Assembly: GCF_963675905.1 (NCBI RefSeq)
Contig: NZ_OY780936.1
Coordinates: 1,178,001 to 1,242,000, forward strand
Direction: 5' to 3'
From: an uncultured Bacteroides sp.
Lineage (GTDB): Bacteria; Bacteroidota; Bacteroidia; Bacteroidales; Bacteroidaceae
Length of the DNA: 64,000 nucleotides
Shown: positions 34,171 to 44,693 of the stretch, piece by piece
Layout: the number at the start of each line of letters is the position of its first letter
How positions within the stretch are numbered: the stretch's first letter is position 1
Notes under the pieces: model-generated
What the model was told of the DNA's origin: nothing
Seen by the model: only the letters and a program-made list of their open reading frames with translations
Database searches by the model: none
Position numbers and translations under genes: made by a program

Positions 34171-36645
34171 ATGAAAAATATTACTTATTTTCTTTTTCTT
34201 TTTTTTTCATTGTCAATTTTCACTTCGAATGCTCAATCTTTAAATATTCCATCTTTGGATATATTAAAAGGAACAGATATTGATAACATTTCAGATTCCC
34301 AATTAGGTGATCTTATCTCGCAAATGGATAAGAAGGGTATTTCTATGAATCAAATTGATCAGTATGCTGGTAGCAAAGGATTGACTAAAACAGAAACAGA
34401 AAAACTAAAGAATAGGATTGTACGTTATAACGATAAAAATAAAGGAGTAAAGAAACGTACAATAGAAGCAAAAGATGAATTGAATAATCCAGAAAAGTTG
34501 AATCCGGAATTACTTAAATATTATGAAGTATACAAGCTGAAACAAGATTCAATTAAAGCAAATAAATTAGAAATTTTTGGTCTTTCTACATTTAAAGACG
34601 TTAATCTGACATTTGAGCCAAATCTTCGTTTAGCAACACCCAGTAATTATGTTCTTGGCCCAGATGATGAACTATTAATAGATGTTTATGGCGATTCCGA
34701 AGCAAACTATACTTTATATGTAAGTCCAGAAGGGAAAATTAAAATTCCTTTAGCCGGAGTTATTTCTGTTGGCGGACTTACCATACAAGAAGCTAGTTCT
34801 GTTATAAAAAAGAGATTATCTTCTATATATGGTGGAATAAAAAGTAATACAACCAAAGTTAGTATTGCCTTAGGAGACATAAGAAGTATTACTGTTAGTG
34901 TTATTGGAGAAGTAGCTTATCCGGGTTCATATACAATTCCTTCATTGGCATCTGTATACAATGCCCTATATGTTTCTGGCGGACCTACAGAAAAAGGTTC
35001 ATTTCGTAAAATTCAGGTAAGCAGAGGACACACTGTTATTGCTGTTATAGATTTATATGATTTTTTGGTTTATGGAAAGCAATCTAATTTAAGATTACAA
35101 GACCAAGATGTTATCAAGATTCTTCCTTATAGTAAACGCGTTTCTATCGTTGGAGAAGTAAAAGTTCCGGGAATCTTTGAAATGAAGGAATTTGAAACAA
35201 TATCTAACTTGATTGAGTTTGCTGGTGGATTTACTGAAAATGCTTATCGTGAGCGCATTACTGCATATAGAAATACAACTAAAGAAAAAAGTGTAATTGA
35301 TGTAACATTACCTCAATTCAAATCTTACTTAACAGAATCTGGAGATGAATATAAGGTTGGGAAGTTATTAAAACGATTCGCTAATAGAGTTCAGATTACA
35401 GGTTCGGTTTATCGCCCAGGAGAATATTCACTTTCAGAAGGTATGAAAGTAAGTAATTTAATAACAAAAGCAGATGGATTAAGAGAAGATGCATTTGCAA
35501 CAAGAGCAATGGTTTACAGAAAAAATGCTAAAAACCTTCCTGAAATAACTTCTTTTTCACCAATAGATGCACTAGAAGGACGAAATGATTTGATACTGCA
35601 AAGAGAAGATAGTGTATATATCTCATCAATTCTTGAAATGAAAGAGGATGAATATATATATATATCAGGTGAAGTTGTATCGCCGGATAAATATCTTTTT
35701 GGAGAAGGTATAACCCTAAAAGATGCTATATTAATGGCAAAAGGAATGACTAAAAAAGCTGATCGAGGTGAAATTGAGGTATATAGACAAATTACTGATC
35801 AAGGAATTTTAAATAAAAATCTTCAAAAAGCTATAGCATATAAATTTAAAATTGATAACGATCTGGCATATAATGATAGTGCAGCAAACTTTAAGTTGAA
35901 AAAAGATGATCGGATAATGATTCGCCCTATCTTTGGATATGAAGAAATGAAGCAAGTTAATATTGAAGGCGAAGTTAAAATACCTGGAAATTATATTATT
36001 ACATCTAAGAATCAAAAGATTTCAGACTTGGTAAAAATGAGTGGAGGCTTATCAGCTTATGCCTATCCTGAAGGTGCCTATCTTATTAGAAGATTAAAGA
36101 AAACGGATTCTGAAAAAAAACTATTAAAACAGGTTGCGCAAAGTTTGGGATCTAAAGTTATAAAGAAAACGGAAACTTCAGATTCATTAGAACTAAAAAA
36201 ACAACTCTTTAAAGAAACTGATATAGTAGGAATATCTTTGAAAGAAATTATTAATAATCCAGGTTCTCAATATGATTTAATATTAGAAGAGGGGGATATA
36301 TTAACAATTCCAAAGGTGTTAGAAACTGTAATTGTCAATGGAGAAGTTCTAATGCCAAATACTGTTCGCTATCAAAAAGAACTCTCTTTTAAAGATTATG
36401 TAAATGCTGCAGGTGGATTTAGCAGTAATGCTCTTTCAAAAAAAGCATATATTATTCATGCAAACGGAAAAGTAGCAGTTACAAGATCATTCTGTGGCAT
36501 TCATAGTTACCCTAATGTTTACCCAGGTTCTCGTATTATTATCCCTGAAAAGCCAATCAAGAAAGGTATGAGCACAGCCGAAGTTATAAGCATTACTACA
36601 AGTATTGTTTCTGTTGCTGCTATTATTGTATCATTATTTAAATAG
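34171..36645 (+). CDS. Polysaccharide export outer-membrane protein (Wza-like, SLBB repeats)
   Basis: 824 residues. A signal peptide (about 1-22), a polysaccharide-export domain (near 155-240, with PDDELLIDVYGD), then at least five SLBB repeats, each with a VxGEVxxPGxY-type core, and a final membrane segment (about 800-822). That is the long Bacteroidetes form of Wza, which builds the outer-membrane channel for capsule. The C-terminal segment may be the membrane-spanning helix. It is the first gene of the locus, 12 nt upstream of the chain-length protein. Confidence 0.93.
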   Translation: MKNITYFLFLFFSLSIFTSNAQSLNIPSLDILKGTDIDNISDSQLGDLISQMDKKGISMNQIDQYAGSKGLTKTETEKLKNRIVRYNDKNKGVKKRTIEAKDELNNPEKLNPELLKYYEVYKLKQDSIKANKLEIFGLSTFKDVNLTFEPNLRLATPSNYVLGPDDELLIDVYGDSEANYTLYVSPEGKIKIPLAGVISVGGLTIQEASSVIKKRLSSIYGGIKSNTTKVSIALGDIRSITVSVIGEVAYPGSYTIPSLASVYNALYVSGGPTEKGSFRKIQVSRGHTVIAVIDLYDFLVYGKQSNLRLQDQDVIKILPYSKRVSIVGEVKVPGIFEMKEFETISNLIEFAGGFTENAYRERITAYRNTTKEKSVIDVTLPQFKSYLTESGDEYKVGKLLKRFANRVQITGSVYRPGEYSLSEGMKVSNLITKADGLREDAFATRAMVYRKNAKNLPEITSFSPIDALEGRNDLILQREDSVYISSILEMKEDEYIYISGEVVSPDKYLFGEGITLKDAILMAKGMTKKADRGEIEVYRQITDQGILNKNLQKAIAYKFKIDNDLAYNDSAANFKLKKDDRIMIRPIFGYEEMKQVNIEGEVKIPGNYIITSKNQKISDLVKMSGGLSAYAYPEGAYLIRRLKKTDSEKKLLKQVAQSLGSKVIKKTETSDSLELKKQLFKETDIVGISLKEIINNPGSQYDLILEEGDILTIPKVLETVIVNGEVLMPNTVRYQKELSFKDYVNAAGGFSSNALSKKAYIIHANGKVAVTRSFCGIHSYPNVYPGSRIIIPEKPIKKGMSTAEVISITTSIVSVAAIIVSLFK

Positions 36646-36656
36646 TAACATTAAAA

Positions 36657-37724
36657 ATGGAAAAAACAGAATACATTTCTTTGAATAAATTAATTGATTC
36701 ATATAGTAGTTGGAAATATTATTTACTTTCTTCAAAATATAAAATTCTAGGATCTATTGTGATTGGAGCAGCCATTGGCACTTGTGCTTCTTTCTTAATT
36801 CCTCCCCGATATACAGCCAACTTAAGTTTTGCAATACAAGAAAATGACAAATCTAGTGGATTATCTAGTCTTGCCAGCCAATTTGGTTTTTCATTAGGAG
36901 GTTCAGATAATGGTGCTTTTGGCGGCGATAACTTATATGAATTATTAATGTCAAGGGCTTTAGTTGAAAAAGCGTTGCTTTCACCTGTAGATATAGATAG
37001 CAAAAAGGAGAATCTCTTAAATATATATCTAACTACATATAAATATAACAACGACTGGAAAACGAGCACAGATCCAAAAATCAGAGAATTGGATTACCCA
37101 GTTGACCAAGACAGGAAAACATTTACAAGATCACAAGATAGTGTTTTCAAAATTGTATGTGAAGAAATTCTTTTAAAAAGACTTACTGTAAAAAAAAGAA
37201 GTAAAAAGCTAAGTATAGGAGATGTATCTTTTACCTCACAAAACGAATTGCTATCCAAATTATTTGTAGAAAACCTAATGCAAGAAACATCTTCCTTCTA
37301 TGTTGAAACAAAGACTAAACTTGCTCGTTCTAATTATCTAAGATTAATAAATCAGACTGATTCTATTAAACACGAATATGAAAATGCTTTAGCAGCAAGA
37401 GCTGGATTAGCAGATCAAACTGTGAATTCTGTAAGACAGTCAAGCACTGTTGGATTAATAAAAAAGCAAACTGATATTCAGATTTTGGCAGGGACATATA
37501 TTGAGATGAAAAAAAACTTAGAAATAATGAAGCTAAGTTTGGATAAAGAAACGCCACTAATTGAAATTATTGACAACCCTATATTACCTTTAGAAAAACA
37601 TAAATTGGGGAAAATAAAAGGATTTATTTTAGGGAGTATAATTGGCGGTTTTCTAGCTATACTGACTTTTACTTCAATATATGGCTATCAAAAATTAAAG
37701 GAACGTAATGGTGCAGACAAATAA
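36657..37724 (+). CDS. Wzz-like polysaccharide chain-length protein
   Basis: 355 residues with one membrane segment near each end (about 30-50 and 320-345) and a long, largely coiled-coil periplasmic part, the layout of Wzz/Wzc co-polymerases. There is no C-terminal tyrosine-kinase domain, unlike E. coli Wzc. It sets chain length and connects to the Wza-like channel. It overlaps the flippase gene by 17 nt. Confidence 0.9.
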   Translation: MEKTEYISLNKLIDSYSSWKYYLLSSKYKILGSIVIGAAIGTCASFLIPPRYTANLSFAIQENDKSSGLSSLASQFGFSLGGSDNGAFGGDNLYELLMSRALVEKALLSPVDIDSKKENLLNIYLTTYKYNNDWKTSTDPKIRELDYPVDQDRKTFTRSQDSVFKIVCEEILLKRLTVKKRSKKLSIGDVSFTSQNELLSKLFVENLMQETSSFYVETKTKLARSNYLRLINQTDSIKHEYENALAARAGLADQTVNSVRQSSTVGLIKKQTDIQILAGTYIEMKKNLEIMKLSLDKETPLIEIIDNPILPLEKHKLGKIKGFILGSIIGGFLAILTFTSIYGYQKLKERNGADK

Positions 37725-39204
37725 AAGTTTAACGATTACAAATAGAAACTTAATTAGAAATTCTTTAAGTGGAGTAATTCAGCTTGTCATCACGGCAATA
37801 CTGACTTTTCTTTGCATTCCAATTTTTATTCAGAAGCTAGGTACAGAATTATATGGAGTTTTTGCAATTGTATCAGTCATAGGCAACTTAAATATATTTG
37901 CAAATTTAGGATTAAATTCAGCTTTAATTAAGTATCTATCTGAGCAAGGAAAATGTAATGAGTCCGATAATGATATTTTTGTTTCTTTACTAATAATGTG
38001 CACTATTATAATACCAATAACTGTTTTCGCTTTCATATTCAGAGATTTTATTATTGTTAATATATTAAGGGTTCCTCTTAAACACCTAGCACAATCCAAT
38101 ATTCTTTATTCCAACTTACTTATCTCTAATATGTTATTATTAATCGGCCAGATTTTTACAGCAGCTCTTGATTCTATGCAAAAAATCTACTTAACTAATA
38201 TAGTCCAACTTATATATAGTATCATTTATTGGGGTGGAATTATTATAGTTGTTCTTATAGGTCATCATTTAGATTGGGTAGGTTATGCAATATTTACAGC
38301 TACTATCTGTTGGTTTTTTCTTATATTAGTTTTGTTTCTAAAAAACTGGGGAACCATTAAAGGTGCAAATCTAAATGAAACATTTAAAGCAACAGCGAAA
38401 AAACAACTTTCTTTTGGACTAAAAGTATACCTTTCTGGATTTATAGGTTTCTTTAATGAACCATTATTTAAAATATTGATATCAAATTTATTAGGACTAA
38501 ATGTTGTTGCATATTTTGAAATTGGTTTAAAAATACGAGGACAACTCACCGGCTTGTTTAGCAAAGCACTTCAACCTCTATATCCTTATTTGTCTTCTTT
38601 AAAAGACAAACAGCACATTGCTTTTTTAGTTAAAGATCTCACATCAAAGATTTTCTTGCTTGTACTACCTATATGTGCAATGCTCATTATTACTTGCAAA
38701 GATATAGTTACTTTATGGTTAAAAGTTGATGTTACTAATTATTCGATATTTATAGTAGGATTAGTTGTTCCTTATTTAATTTTCACTCCTTTAACACAAC
38801 CTATTTATACTTACCTTTTGGCTAAAGGTTATCCATCTAAAACGATAATATTTCAATTATCTTCAGTCATTATCAATATCACATCTTTTTATTTATTATA
38901 TTTATTTATCGGGATGTATTCAGTAATAATTTCTAATATATTATCATACTTTTCTGGTTTTATACTTGGTTTGTTTTATCAAAGTAAGTTTTTGAATATA
39001 AAGTATATTTTTAATGTTACATTTTTATTGAAAATCATTTGCATATTTACTATATTCGCTATATTTAGTTTAGTTTCTACATTTTTAAATGTTACATTAA
39101 TAAGAATTATATTTTCATTAGTTATGATCTTATTTTCGACATTATTATTGTACAGAAAGCTTAAAATCTTAAGCTTGGAAGACTTAAAGAATTATTGGAA
39201 ATAA
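37708..39204 (+). CDS. Lipid-linked oligosaccharide flippase (Wzx-like)
   Basis: 498 residues with about twelve to fourteen membrane segments. The pattern of the MATE/Wzx-type polysaccharide biosynthesis family is visible in IPIFIQKLGTELYGVFAIVS near the N-terminus. It would flip the undecaprenyl-linked repeat unit across the inner membrane. Base composition from here to about 46.4 kb is more AT-rich than the housekeeping genes around, as is usual for exchanged capsule genes. Confidence 0.9.
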   Translation: MVQTNKSLTITNRNLIRNSLSGVIQLVITAILTFLCIPIFIQKLGTELYGVFAIVSVIGNLNIFANLGLNSALIKYLSEQGKCNESDNDIFVSLLIMCTIIIPITVFAFIFRDFIIVNILRVPLKHLAQSNILYSNLLISNMLLLIGQIFTAALDSMQKIYLTNIVQLIYSIIYWGGIIIVVLIGHHLDWVGYAIFTATICWFFLILVLFLKNWGTIKGANLNETFKATAKKQLSFGLKVYLSGFIGFFNEPLFKILISNLLGLNVVAYFEIGLKIRGQLTGLFSKALQPLYPYLSSLKDKQHIAFLVKDLTSKIFLLVLPICAMLIITCKDIVTLWLKVDVTNYSIFIVGLVVPYLIFTPLTQPIYTYLLAKGYPSKTIIFQLSSVIINITSFYLLYLFIGMYSVIISNILSYFSGFILGLFYQSKFLNIKYIFNVTFLLKIICIFTIFAIFSLVSTFLNVTLIRIIFSLVMILFSTLLLYRKLKILSLEDLKNYWK

Positions 39205-39243
39205 AAGAATAAATTAATCAATCGATAATAGAAAGAATATAAA

Positions 39244-39708
39244 ATGAAAAGGTATAAGCGAATTTTATTAAAGGCAAGAATAAACTATTTTTTAAGAGAT
39301 TTAAAGAGTAAAGGCAATAATATCAATATATATTTTCCAATAGTTATTCACGGAAAAGAATTTATTACAATTGGAGATAACACCAGTATAGGTGAATATA
39401 CTCATATGTGGGGAAATGGTGGAATTTTTATTGGAAATAATGTTTTAATTGCTGCTCATTGCTGTATTTCGACTCTTAATCATAACTACTCTGAGGCTAT
39501 TATCAATATTGGAGGAGTAACAGCTAAACCCGTTGCAATAGAAGATGATGTCTGGTTAGGATATAATGTCATTATTCTGCCCGGAGTAACAATTGGACAG
39601 GGTTCTGTTATTGGAGCAGGGAGTGTTGTTACGAAGGATATTCCTCCATACTCTATTGCAGTTGGGAATCCAGCTATAGTAATAAAAAAAAGAGTTGTAA
39701 ATAAATAG
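39244..39708 (+). CDS. Hexapeptide-repeat acyltransferase
   Basis: 154 residues of left-handed beta-helix repeats, ending in VVTKDIPPYSIAVGNPA, which marks the serine/maltose O-acetyltransferase type. It contains the catalytic-type histidine in the LNHNYSEA segment. It probably O-acetylates a sugar of the capsule, but other acyl groups are possible. It is about 60 nt upstream of the polymerase gene. Confidence 0.88.
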   Translation: MKRYKRILLKARINYFLRDLKSKGNNINIYFPIVIHGKEFITIGDNTSIGEYTHMWGNGGIFIGNNVLIAAHCCISTLNHNYSEAIINIGGVTAKPVAIEDDVWLGYNVIILPGVTIGQGSVIGAGSVVTKDIPPYSIAVGNPAIVIKKRVVNK

Positions 39709-39771
39709 CAATATTCGGATATATGATTTTTAAATACATAAATCATATATCTGAGCAATAATGGTTGAACG

Positions 39772-41112
39772 ATGTTATTACTTCCGTTACTAATATTAAG
39801 TATACTTTTATATCTAATAGGGAATAGGGTATCTTCGATTTTGATATTCTTTTTTTTCCTTTTTGATGGATTTCAGATAGTTCCTGAAGTATTATTTAAT
39901 ACGCATATTGGAATTTCTAAATCTATTGATTTTGCATTTATATATCTGATCAGTACATTTATATATGGGTTTGTTAAGTATGAAGATTATATTCCAGTTA
40001 ATCGTATTACAAAATTGATTATGATATATCTTTCTTTTATAATTATTTGCATAGGAGTTAGTTTTCTCTATTATCATATCGATTTAGTTGACATTATTAG
40101 AACGTCTAGAAATTATTTTTTTGTATTGTCATACTTTGTATTAAGAAGACTTACAAAAGAAGAAATAATAAAACTATTAAAAATAATTTTTCTTGTAGTT
40201 TTATTTCAATGTTGTCTATTTATTATTCAAGCTTTTACTGGTATTGCATTGCTAACTGGGGCTGAAAGTGGACGATCTGGTATTATAACTCGCTTTTATA
40301 ATGTACCTTTAATGCTATATTTTATTGTATTTTATGCTATATTTTACAATCCTTATAAAGGTTGGCCGAAAATTATTACTACCATAATCCCTTCAGTTAC
40401 AATGTTTCTACCTTTGCATCGTTCGTTAATGATTGCTTTTATATTGTGTTTGTTCATTGGTATATATATTAAAATTGGCGGAATAAAAAAGATTATGAAG
40501 TATCTTCCATTTCTTCTAATTTTCATACTTCCAATTTTTCTCATTGTGGCAAAAGCAACTGGTGAAAGAACACTTACTGACATCAGAAATGTATTGAATG
40601 GAGAATTCATAGAAGTTGGCGATGATTTTGAATTAGATCAGGAATCTACATTCGTTTTTAGAATGGCACATTTCTTTGAACGATTTATGGATATTTCAGA
40701 ATCAAACATGGGAATTATTTTGGGGAAAGGATTTATGACAGAGGATTCAGAATACACCTATAGACATTTTAATTATCAAATAGGACTCACGAGTGATGTT
40801 ACTGGAGATACTGTGCAATTAGATACATCAGACATTTGTTGGTCCAATTTTATTGTACGATATGGGCTAATTGGTACACTCTTGTTTGTATTTGTTTTCT
40901 TTTCGATTACATCTATTTACAATAAGGATATTAAATTAATAGGACTACCTATCTTTTTATATATGATACTTTTATTCATTGTTTCATTTACAAGTGATTT
41001 AATGTATCAAAACCGAATGTTGATTTTCCCATTACTGTTATATAACTTATTACCAATAGAATATGAGAATGAAGAATTTAAACATTCAAAACAAATAGCC
41101 CTAATAAAATGA
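39772..41112 (+). CDS. Probable O-antigen/capsule polymerase (Wzy-like)
   Basis: 446 residues with ten or more membrane segments and one large periplasmic loop (about 255-360). That is the topology of Wzy polymerases. Sequence identity within the family is too low for motif proof, so the call rests on topology and on its place between flippase and glycosyltransferases. Its stop overlaps the next start (ATGA). Confidence 0.75.
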   Translation: MLLLPLLILSILLYLIGNRVSSILIFFFFLFDGFQIVPEVLFNTHIGISKSIDFAFIYLISTFIYGFVKYEDYIPVNRITKLIMIYLSFIIICIGVSFLYYHIDLVDIIRTSRNYFFVLSYFVLRRLTKEEIIKLLKIIFLVVLFQCCLFIIQAFTGIALLTGAESGRSGIITRFYNVPLMLYFIVFYAIFYNPYKGWPKIITTIIPSVTMFLPLHRSLMIAFILCLFIGIYIKIGGIKKIMKYLPFLLIFILPIFLIVAKATGERTLTDIRNVLNGEFIEVGDDFELDQESTFVFRMAHFFERFMDISESNMGIILGKGFMTEDSEYTYRHFNYQIGLTSDVTGDTVQLDTSDICWSNFIVRYGLIGTLLFVFVFFSITSIYNKDIKLIGLPIFLYMILLFIVSFTSDLMYQNRMLIFPLLLYNLLPIEYENEEFKHSKQIALIK

Positions 41113-42020
41113 ATTCAGGTATTCAAATAACGATTTTAACTTCTTTATTTAATTGTAGCAAATATTTAGATGGATATTTTAATTGCCTATCAAAATTAAA
41201 TAATACACAAAACATAGAAGTTTTGCTCCTTCATAATGTGCCATCAAATGACGAAATTGATATAATAAATAAATGGCTTTCATCTTTATCTTTTGTAAAA
41301 CACATTATTATCGCTGAAAGAGAAGGACTATATACAACCTGGAATAGAGGCATAAACCTTGCTTACGGAGAATATATATGTGTTTGGAATGTAGATGATA
41401 TCCGTACTCCCAATTCTATTATAGATCAAGCTGAAACATTAGACAAAAATCCTAATGCTGATTTAACATATGGAGATTTCTATTATATGTTTAAGTATCC
41501 TGAACCTAGTGATATTTTAGTAGTTAATAAAGATTTTAGTATTAATAAAAGATTTTTTTTTAGATCCCATCAGATTGGTTGTTTTCCTATGTGGAGAAAA
41601 CAAATACATGAAAAAATTGGCTTTTTTGATGAGCAGTTTGAATTAGTAGCAGATTTTGATTTTCAAATTCGTGCAGCACGTACTTGTAATATAATTAAAA
41701 CAAATAAAATTACAGGCTATTATTTAGAGAATGTGCCAGAAAAGTTAAGTAGTAATTCTTGGGTGCAAAACGTTGAACGTAATGTTTTATATATGCGTTA
41801 TGGTATATTCGACTTATTTAACTGGTTAACAATTATTTCTATTCTTAAAAAGTATAAAATTTACGTCCTTTATTATAATAATCGTGAGAATAACATATAT
41901 GATCAATTTTATTCATATATTCATTTCATAGGATCAAGAGTACCTTTATTATTATTATCTATATTTCGACAGCCTCGTTTCATTATGGCATTTATAAAAC
42001 ATAATTTATTGAACAAATGA
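41109..42020 (+). CDS. Glycosyltransferase family 2-like (A)
   Basis: 303 residues. The GT-A core has ITILTSLFNCSKYL at the N-terminus and VWNVDDIRTP as the DxD-like site. About residues 250-300 are hydrophobic and may sit at the membrane. It adds one sugar to the repeat unit in the cytoplasm; donor and acceptor unknown. Overlaps the polymerase and the next transferase by four bases each, so translation is coupled. Confidence 0.85.
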   Translation: MNSGIQITILTSLFNCSKYLDGYFNCLSKLNNTQNIEVLLLHNVPSNDEIDIINKWLSSLSFVKHIIIAEREGLYTTWNRGINLAYGEYICVWNVDDIRTPNSIIDQAETLDKNPNADLTYGDFYYMFKYPEPSDILVVNKDFSINKRFFFRSHQIGCFPMWRKQIHEKIGFFDEQFELVADFDFQIRAARTCNIIKTNKITGYYLENVPEKLSSNSWVQNVERNVLYMRYGIFDLFNWLTIISILKKYKIYVLYYNNRENNIYDQFYSYIHFIGSRVPLLLLSIFRQPRFIMAFIKHNLLNK

Positions 42021-42946
42021 TAACTGATATAAGTTTTAGTATCATAACTCCTGTATATAATAGAGAGGATTGTATACTTCGATGCTTAGAAAGTGTGACA
42101 AGACAAAATTTAATTAATATTGAACATCTTATAGTTGATGATGGATCAACAGATAAAACGTTAGAACTGGTAAAAAAATATTCTAAGAATCATTTTGATG
42201 TTACTGTTTTTAGTTTTAAAAAAAACAAAGGAGTAAATGCAGCTAGGAATTTCGCCATTAAACAATGCAAGAAAAAATATATAATATTTCTTGATAGTGA
42301 TGATTATATGTGTGAAAACGCTTTAGAAACTATTTTAAAAAAAATAAATTTATATCCTGGATATATGCATTATTTATTTGCACAAAATGATCGGCATAAT
42401 TATTACATCTCTAATCCATTACTTAAATGTGAATCAACAGAAATTGAATTCAATGATTGGATAATGGAAAAAATATCAGGAGATTTTCTTCATGTGATGT
42501 CCCGTGAAATGGTTCAACAGTTTTCATTCAATGAAAAATTGAGAATTTATGAGGATTTATGTTTTATGCAAATGTATAGATATTCTAGAAAGCAACGGTT
42601 TATAAATTTAACTCTCGTTAATAGAGAAAGAGATAGATACGATTCTGTGACTAAAGAAACAGCTTTAAAAAATTCTAATGCAATAAAGTTTCAATATGAA
42701 TATTTGAAACAGATGATTACTATTTTTGAAATTGATTACAGAAAATACAATGTTGCAAAATTAAATTCCATGATTAATAGATGCTTGATTTTTAGTCTTG
42801 CTTTATCCGATTACGAATTTTATAGAAAAGAATCGAAGCGCTATAAAATAAATAATTTGATAGGTTACTTAATTTGCAAATTAAGATTAGGTTGGTTTCT
42901 GAGGTTTTTGATTATAATCTATTCATGGATTAAACATGTTATCTGA
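42017..42946 (+). CDS. Glycosyltransferase family 2 (B)
   Basis: 309 residues. Classic GT2: SIITPVYNRE start, VDDGSTD, RNFAIKQC and the metal-binding FLDSDDYM. It transfers a sugar to the lipid-linked repeat unit. The C-terminal 30 residues are hydrophobic. Two bases separate it from the next gene. Confidence 0.92.
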   Translation: MITDISFSIITPVYNREDCILRCLESVTRQNLINIEHLIVDDGSTDKTLELVKKYSKNHFDVTVFSFKKNKGVNAARNFAIKQCKKKYIIFLDSDDYMCENALETILKKINLYPGYMHYLFAQNDRHNYYISNPLLKCESTEIEFNDWIMEKISGDFLHVMSREMVQQFSFNEKLRIYEDLCFMQMYRYSRKQRFINLTLVNRERDRYDSVTKETALKNSNAIKFQYEYLKQMITIFEIDYRKYNVAKLNSMINRCLIFSLALSDYEFYRKESKRYKINNLIGYLICKLRLGWFLRFLIIIYSWIKHVI

Positions 42947-42948
42947 AT

Positions 42949-43605
42949 ATGAAATTAATTAGAAAAGCTGCATTATATATTAAAGAATGCAGAAAGAATG
43001 ATTGTGATATCTTTTTAGTTATTTTGAGATATGTATACTATAAATCAATTTATAATAAGAAAATTATAGCTCATCAAAAAGTCAAAATTGAAGGAATAAA
43101 TAATATAATAACTAAGGCAAATCTACATATTGGAGATTTTTATATTGGCTTTAGTATGAAAAATGATCCAACATTACTGAATATTCGAGGAAAAATGATA
43201 ATAAATGGTCCATATAGTATTGGGCGCGGATGCCGTTTCGATATTGCTGAAAATGCAACTCTAATAATAGGTAATGGAGGATTTATCAATGCCAATAGTA
43301 TAATCAGCATATCAAGTGGATTAAAAATTGGTAACGATTGTTCCATATCTTGGGGATGCCAGTTTATCGATAGTGATTTCCACATTATAAACTATGAAAG
43401 AAAAATTGAAAGATCAAACGAAATTCTCATTGGTAATCATGTTTGGATTGGTTGCAATGCTTGTCTTTTAAAAGGAACTGTCATTCCTGATAACTGCGTT
43501 ATCGCTGCAAACTCAGTAGTATCTGGCATTTTTAAAGAAAAATCTGTTCTAATCGGTGGTAATCTAGCTAAGATTATTAGACGAGATATAACATGGAAAG
43601 CCTAA
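42949..43605 (+). CDS. Hexapeptide-repeat acyltransferase, second
   Basis: 218 residues. An N-terminal region of about 50 residues without repeats, then left-handed beta-helix turns ending in PDNCVIAANSVV. It is related to the colanic-acid/WcaF-type acetyltransferases. It would decorate a different sugar or position from the first acyltransferase in the locus; substrate not deducible. Confidence 0.85.
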   Translation: MKLIRKAALYIKECRKNDCDIFLVILRYVYYKSIYNKKIIAHQKVKIEGINNIITKANLHIGDFYIGFSMKNDPTLLNIRGKMIINGPYSIGRGCRFDIAENATLIIGNGGFINANSIISISSGLKIGNDCSISWGCQFIDSDFHIINYERKIERSNEILIGNHVWIGCNACLLKGTVIPDNCVIAANSVVSGIFKEKSVLIGGNLAKIIRRDITWKA

Positions 43606-43618
43606 TTAAAATTGAATC

Positions 43619-44671
43619 ATGAAAATATTACATCTCATTTTCTCATTAAATATTGGAGGTGCTGAGTCTATGTTGGTTGACATTGCAAATTATCAGGCCT
43701 ACAATAATGATGTCTATGTTTATATAATAAATTCTGAATATAATCAAATATTACTTAATAGCTTTAACTCAAAAGTAAATATACGCCTTTTTAATAGAAA
43801 AGTTAATAGCAAGAATTTGATTAAAATAATAGAAATAAATAATGCTATATTGCAATTTAATCCTGAAATAATTCATTGTCACGATTCCAATATTATAAAC
43901 TTTCTATTTGTTAGTTATTTTTATAAAACGTTATTAACAGTACATGATATCAATTTACCTTTAATCGGTATAAAAAGATATAATAAAGTTATTGCTATTT
44001 CGTCTACTGTAAAAAAGCACCTTTTGAATAGAAAAATAGAAAACATTTCAATCGTGTACAATGGAATTAATATATCTAAGATTAAGTGCAAAACATCACG
44101 TCATTCCTCTGACATATTTAAAATAATTCAAGTTAGCAGATTAGATCATCTAAAAAAAGGACAACACATTTTACTGGAAGCATTATATATATTAATACAT
44201 GAATATGGAATTGAAAATTTTCATCTAGACTATGTAGGTGAAGGAAACTCGCTTATCTTTTTACGAAACTTAGTTACAAAATATAATTTAGATAATAAGG
44301 TAACTTTTGTTGGACTTAAAGACCGTTCATATATATACTCAAATCTTATGAATTATGACTTATTGGTCCAACCTTCAATTTTTGAAGGTTTTGGTCTAAC
44401 TGTTAGCGAAGGATTAGCAGCTAAAATACCAGTTTTAGTTTCTGCAAATGATGGACCAATGGAAATTATTCAGAATGGGAAATATGGTTTTTATTTTAAA
44501 AAGGAAGACGTAAATGATTGCGCAAAACAAATAAAAGAAATAATGTCGTGTCCTGAAAAAGTAAATCTAATAAGAGAATGTGCATACAAATACTGCTTAA
44601 GCAATTTTGATATTAGTATAACTGCAGAAAATTATTGCAAAGAATATAAAATTGTAATTGATAATAAATAA
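43619..44671 (+). CDS. Glycosyltransferase family 4 (A)
   Basis: 350 residues, GT-B fold. The N-terminal LNIGGAESM loop and the C-terminal PSIFEGFGLTVSEGLA motif with the E-x7-E signature are those of GT4 retaining transferases. Cytoplasmic. It is the last gene of the first co-directional group; the next two genes run the other way. Confidence 0.92.
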   Translation: MKILHLIFSLNIGGAESMLVDIANYQAYNNDVYVYIINSEYNQILLNSFNSKVNIRLFNRKVNSKNLIKIIEINNAILQFNPEIIHCHDSNIINFLFVSYFYKTLLTVHDINLPLIGIKRYNKVIAISSTVKKHLLNRKIENISIVYNGINISKIKCKTSRHSSDIFKIIQVSRLDHLKKGQHILLEALYILIHEYGIENFHLDYVGEGNSLIFLRNLVTKYNLDNKVTFVGLKDRSYIYSNLMNYDLLVQPSIFEGFGLTVSEGLAAKIPVLVSANDGPMEIIQNGKYGFYFKKEDVNDCAKQIKEIMSCPEKVNLIRECAYKYCLSNFDISITAENYCKEYKIVIDNK

Positions 44672-44693
44672 TGCAAAAAAGATGATTATAACA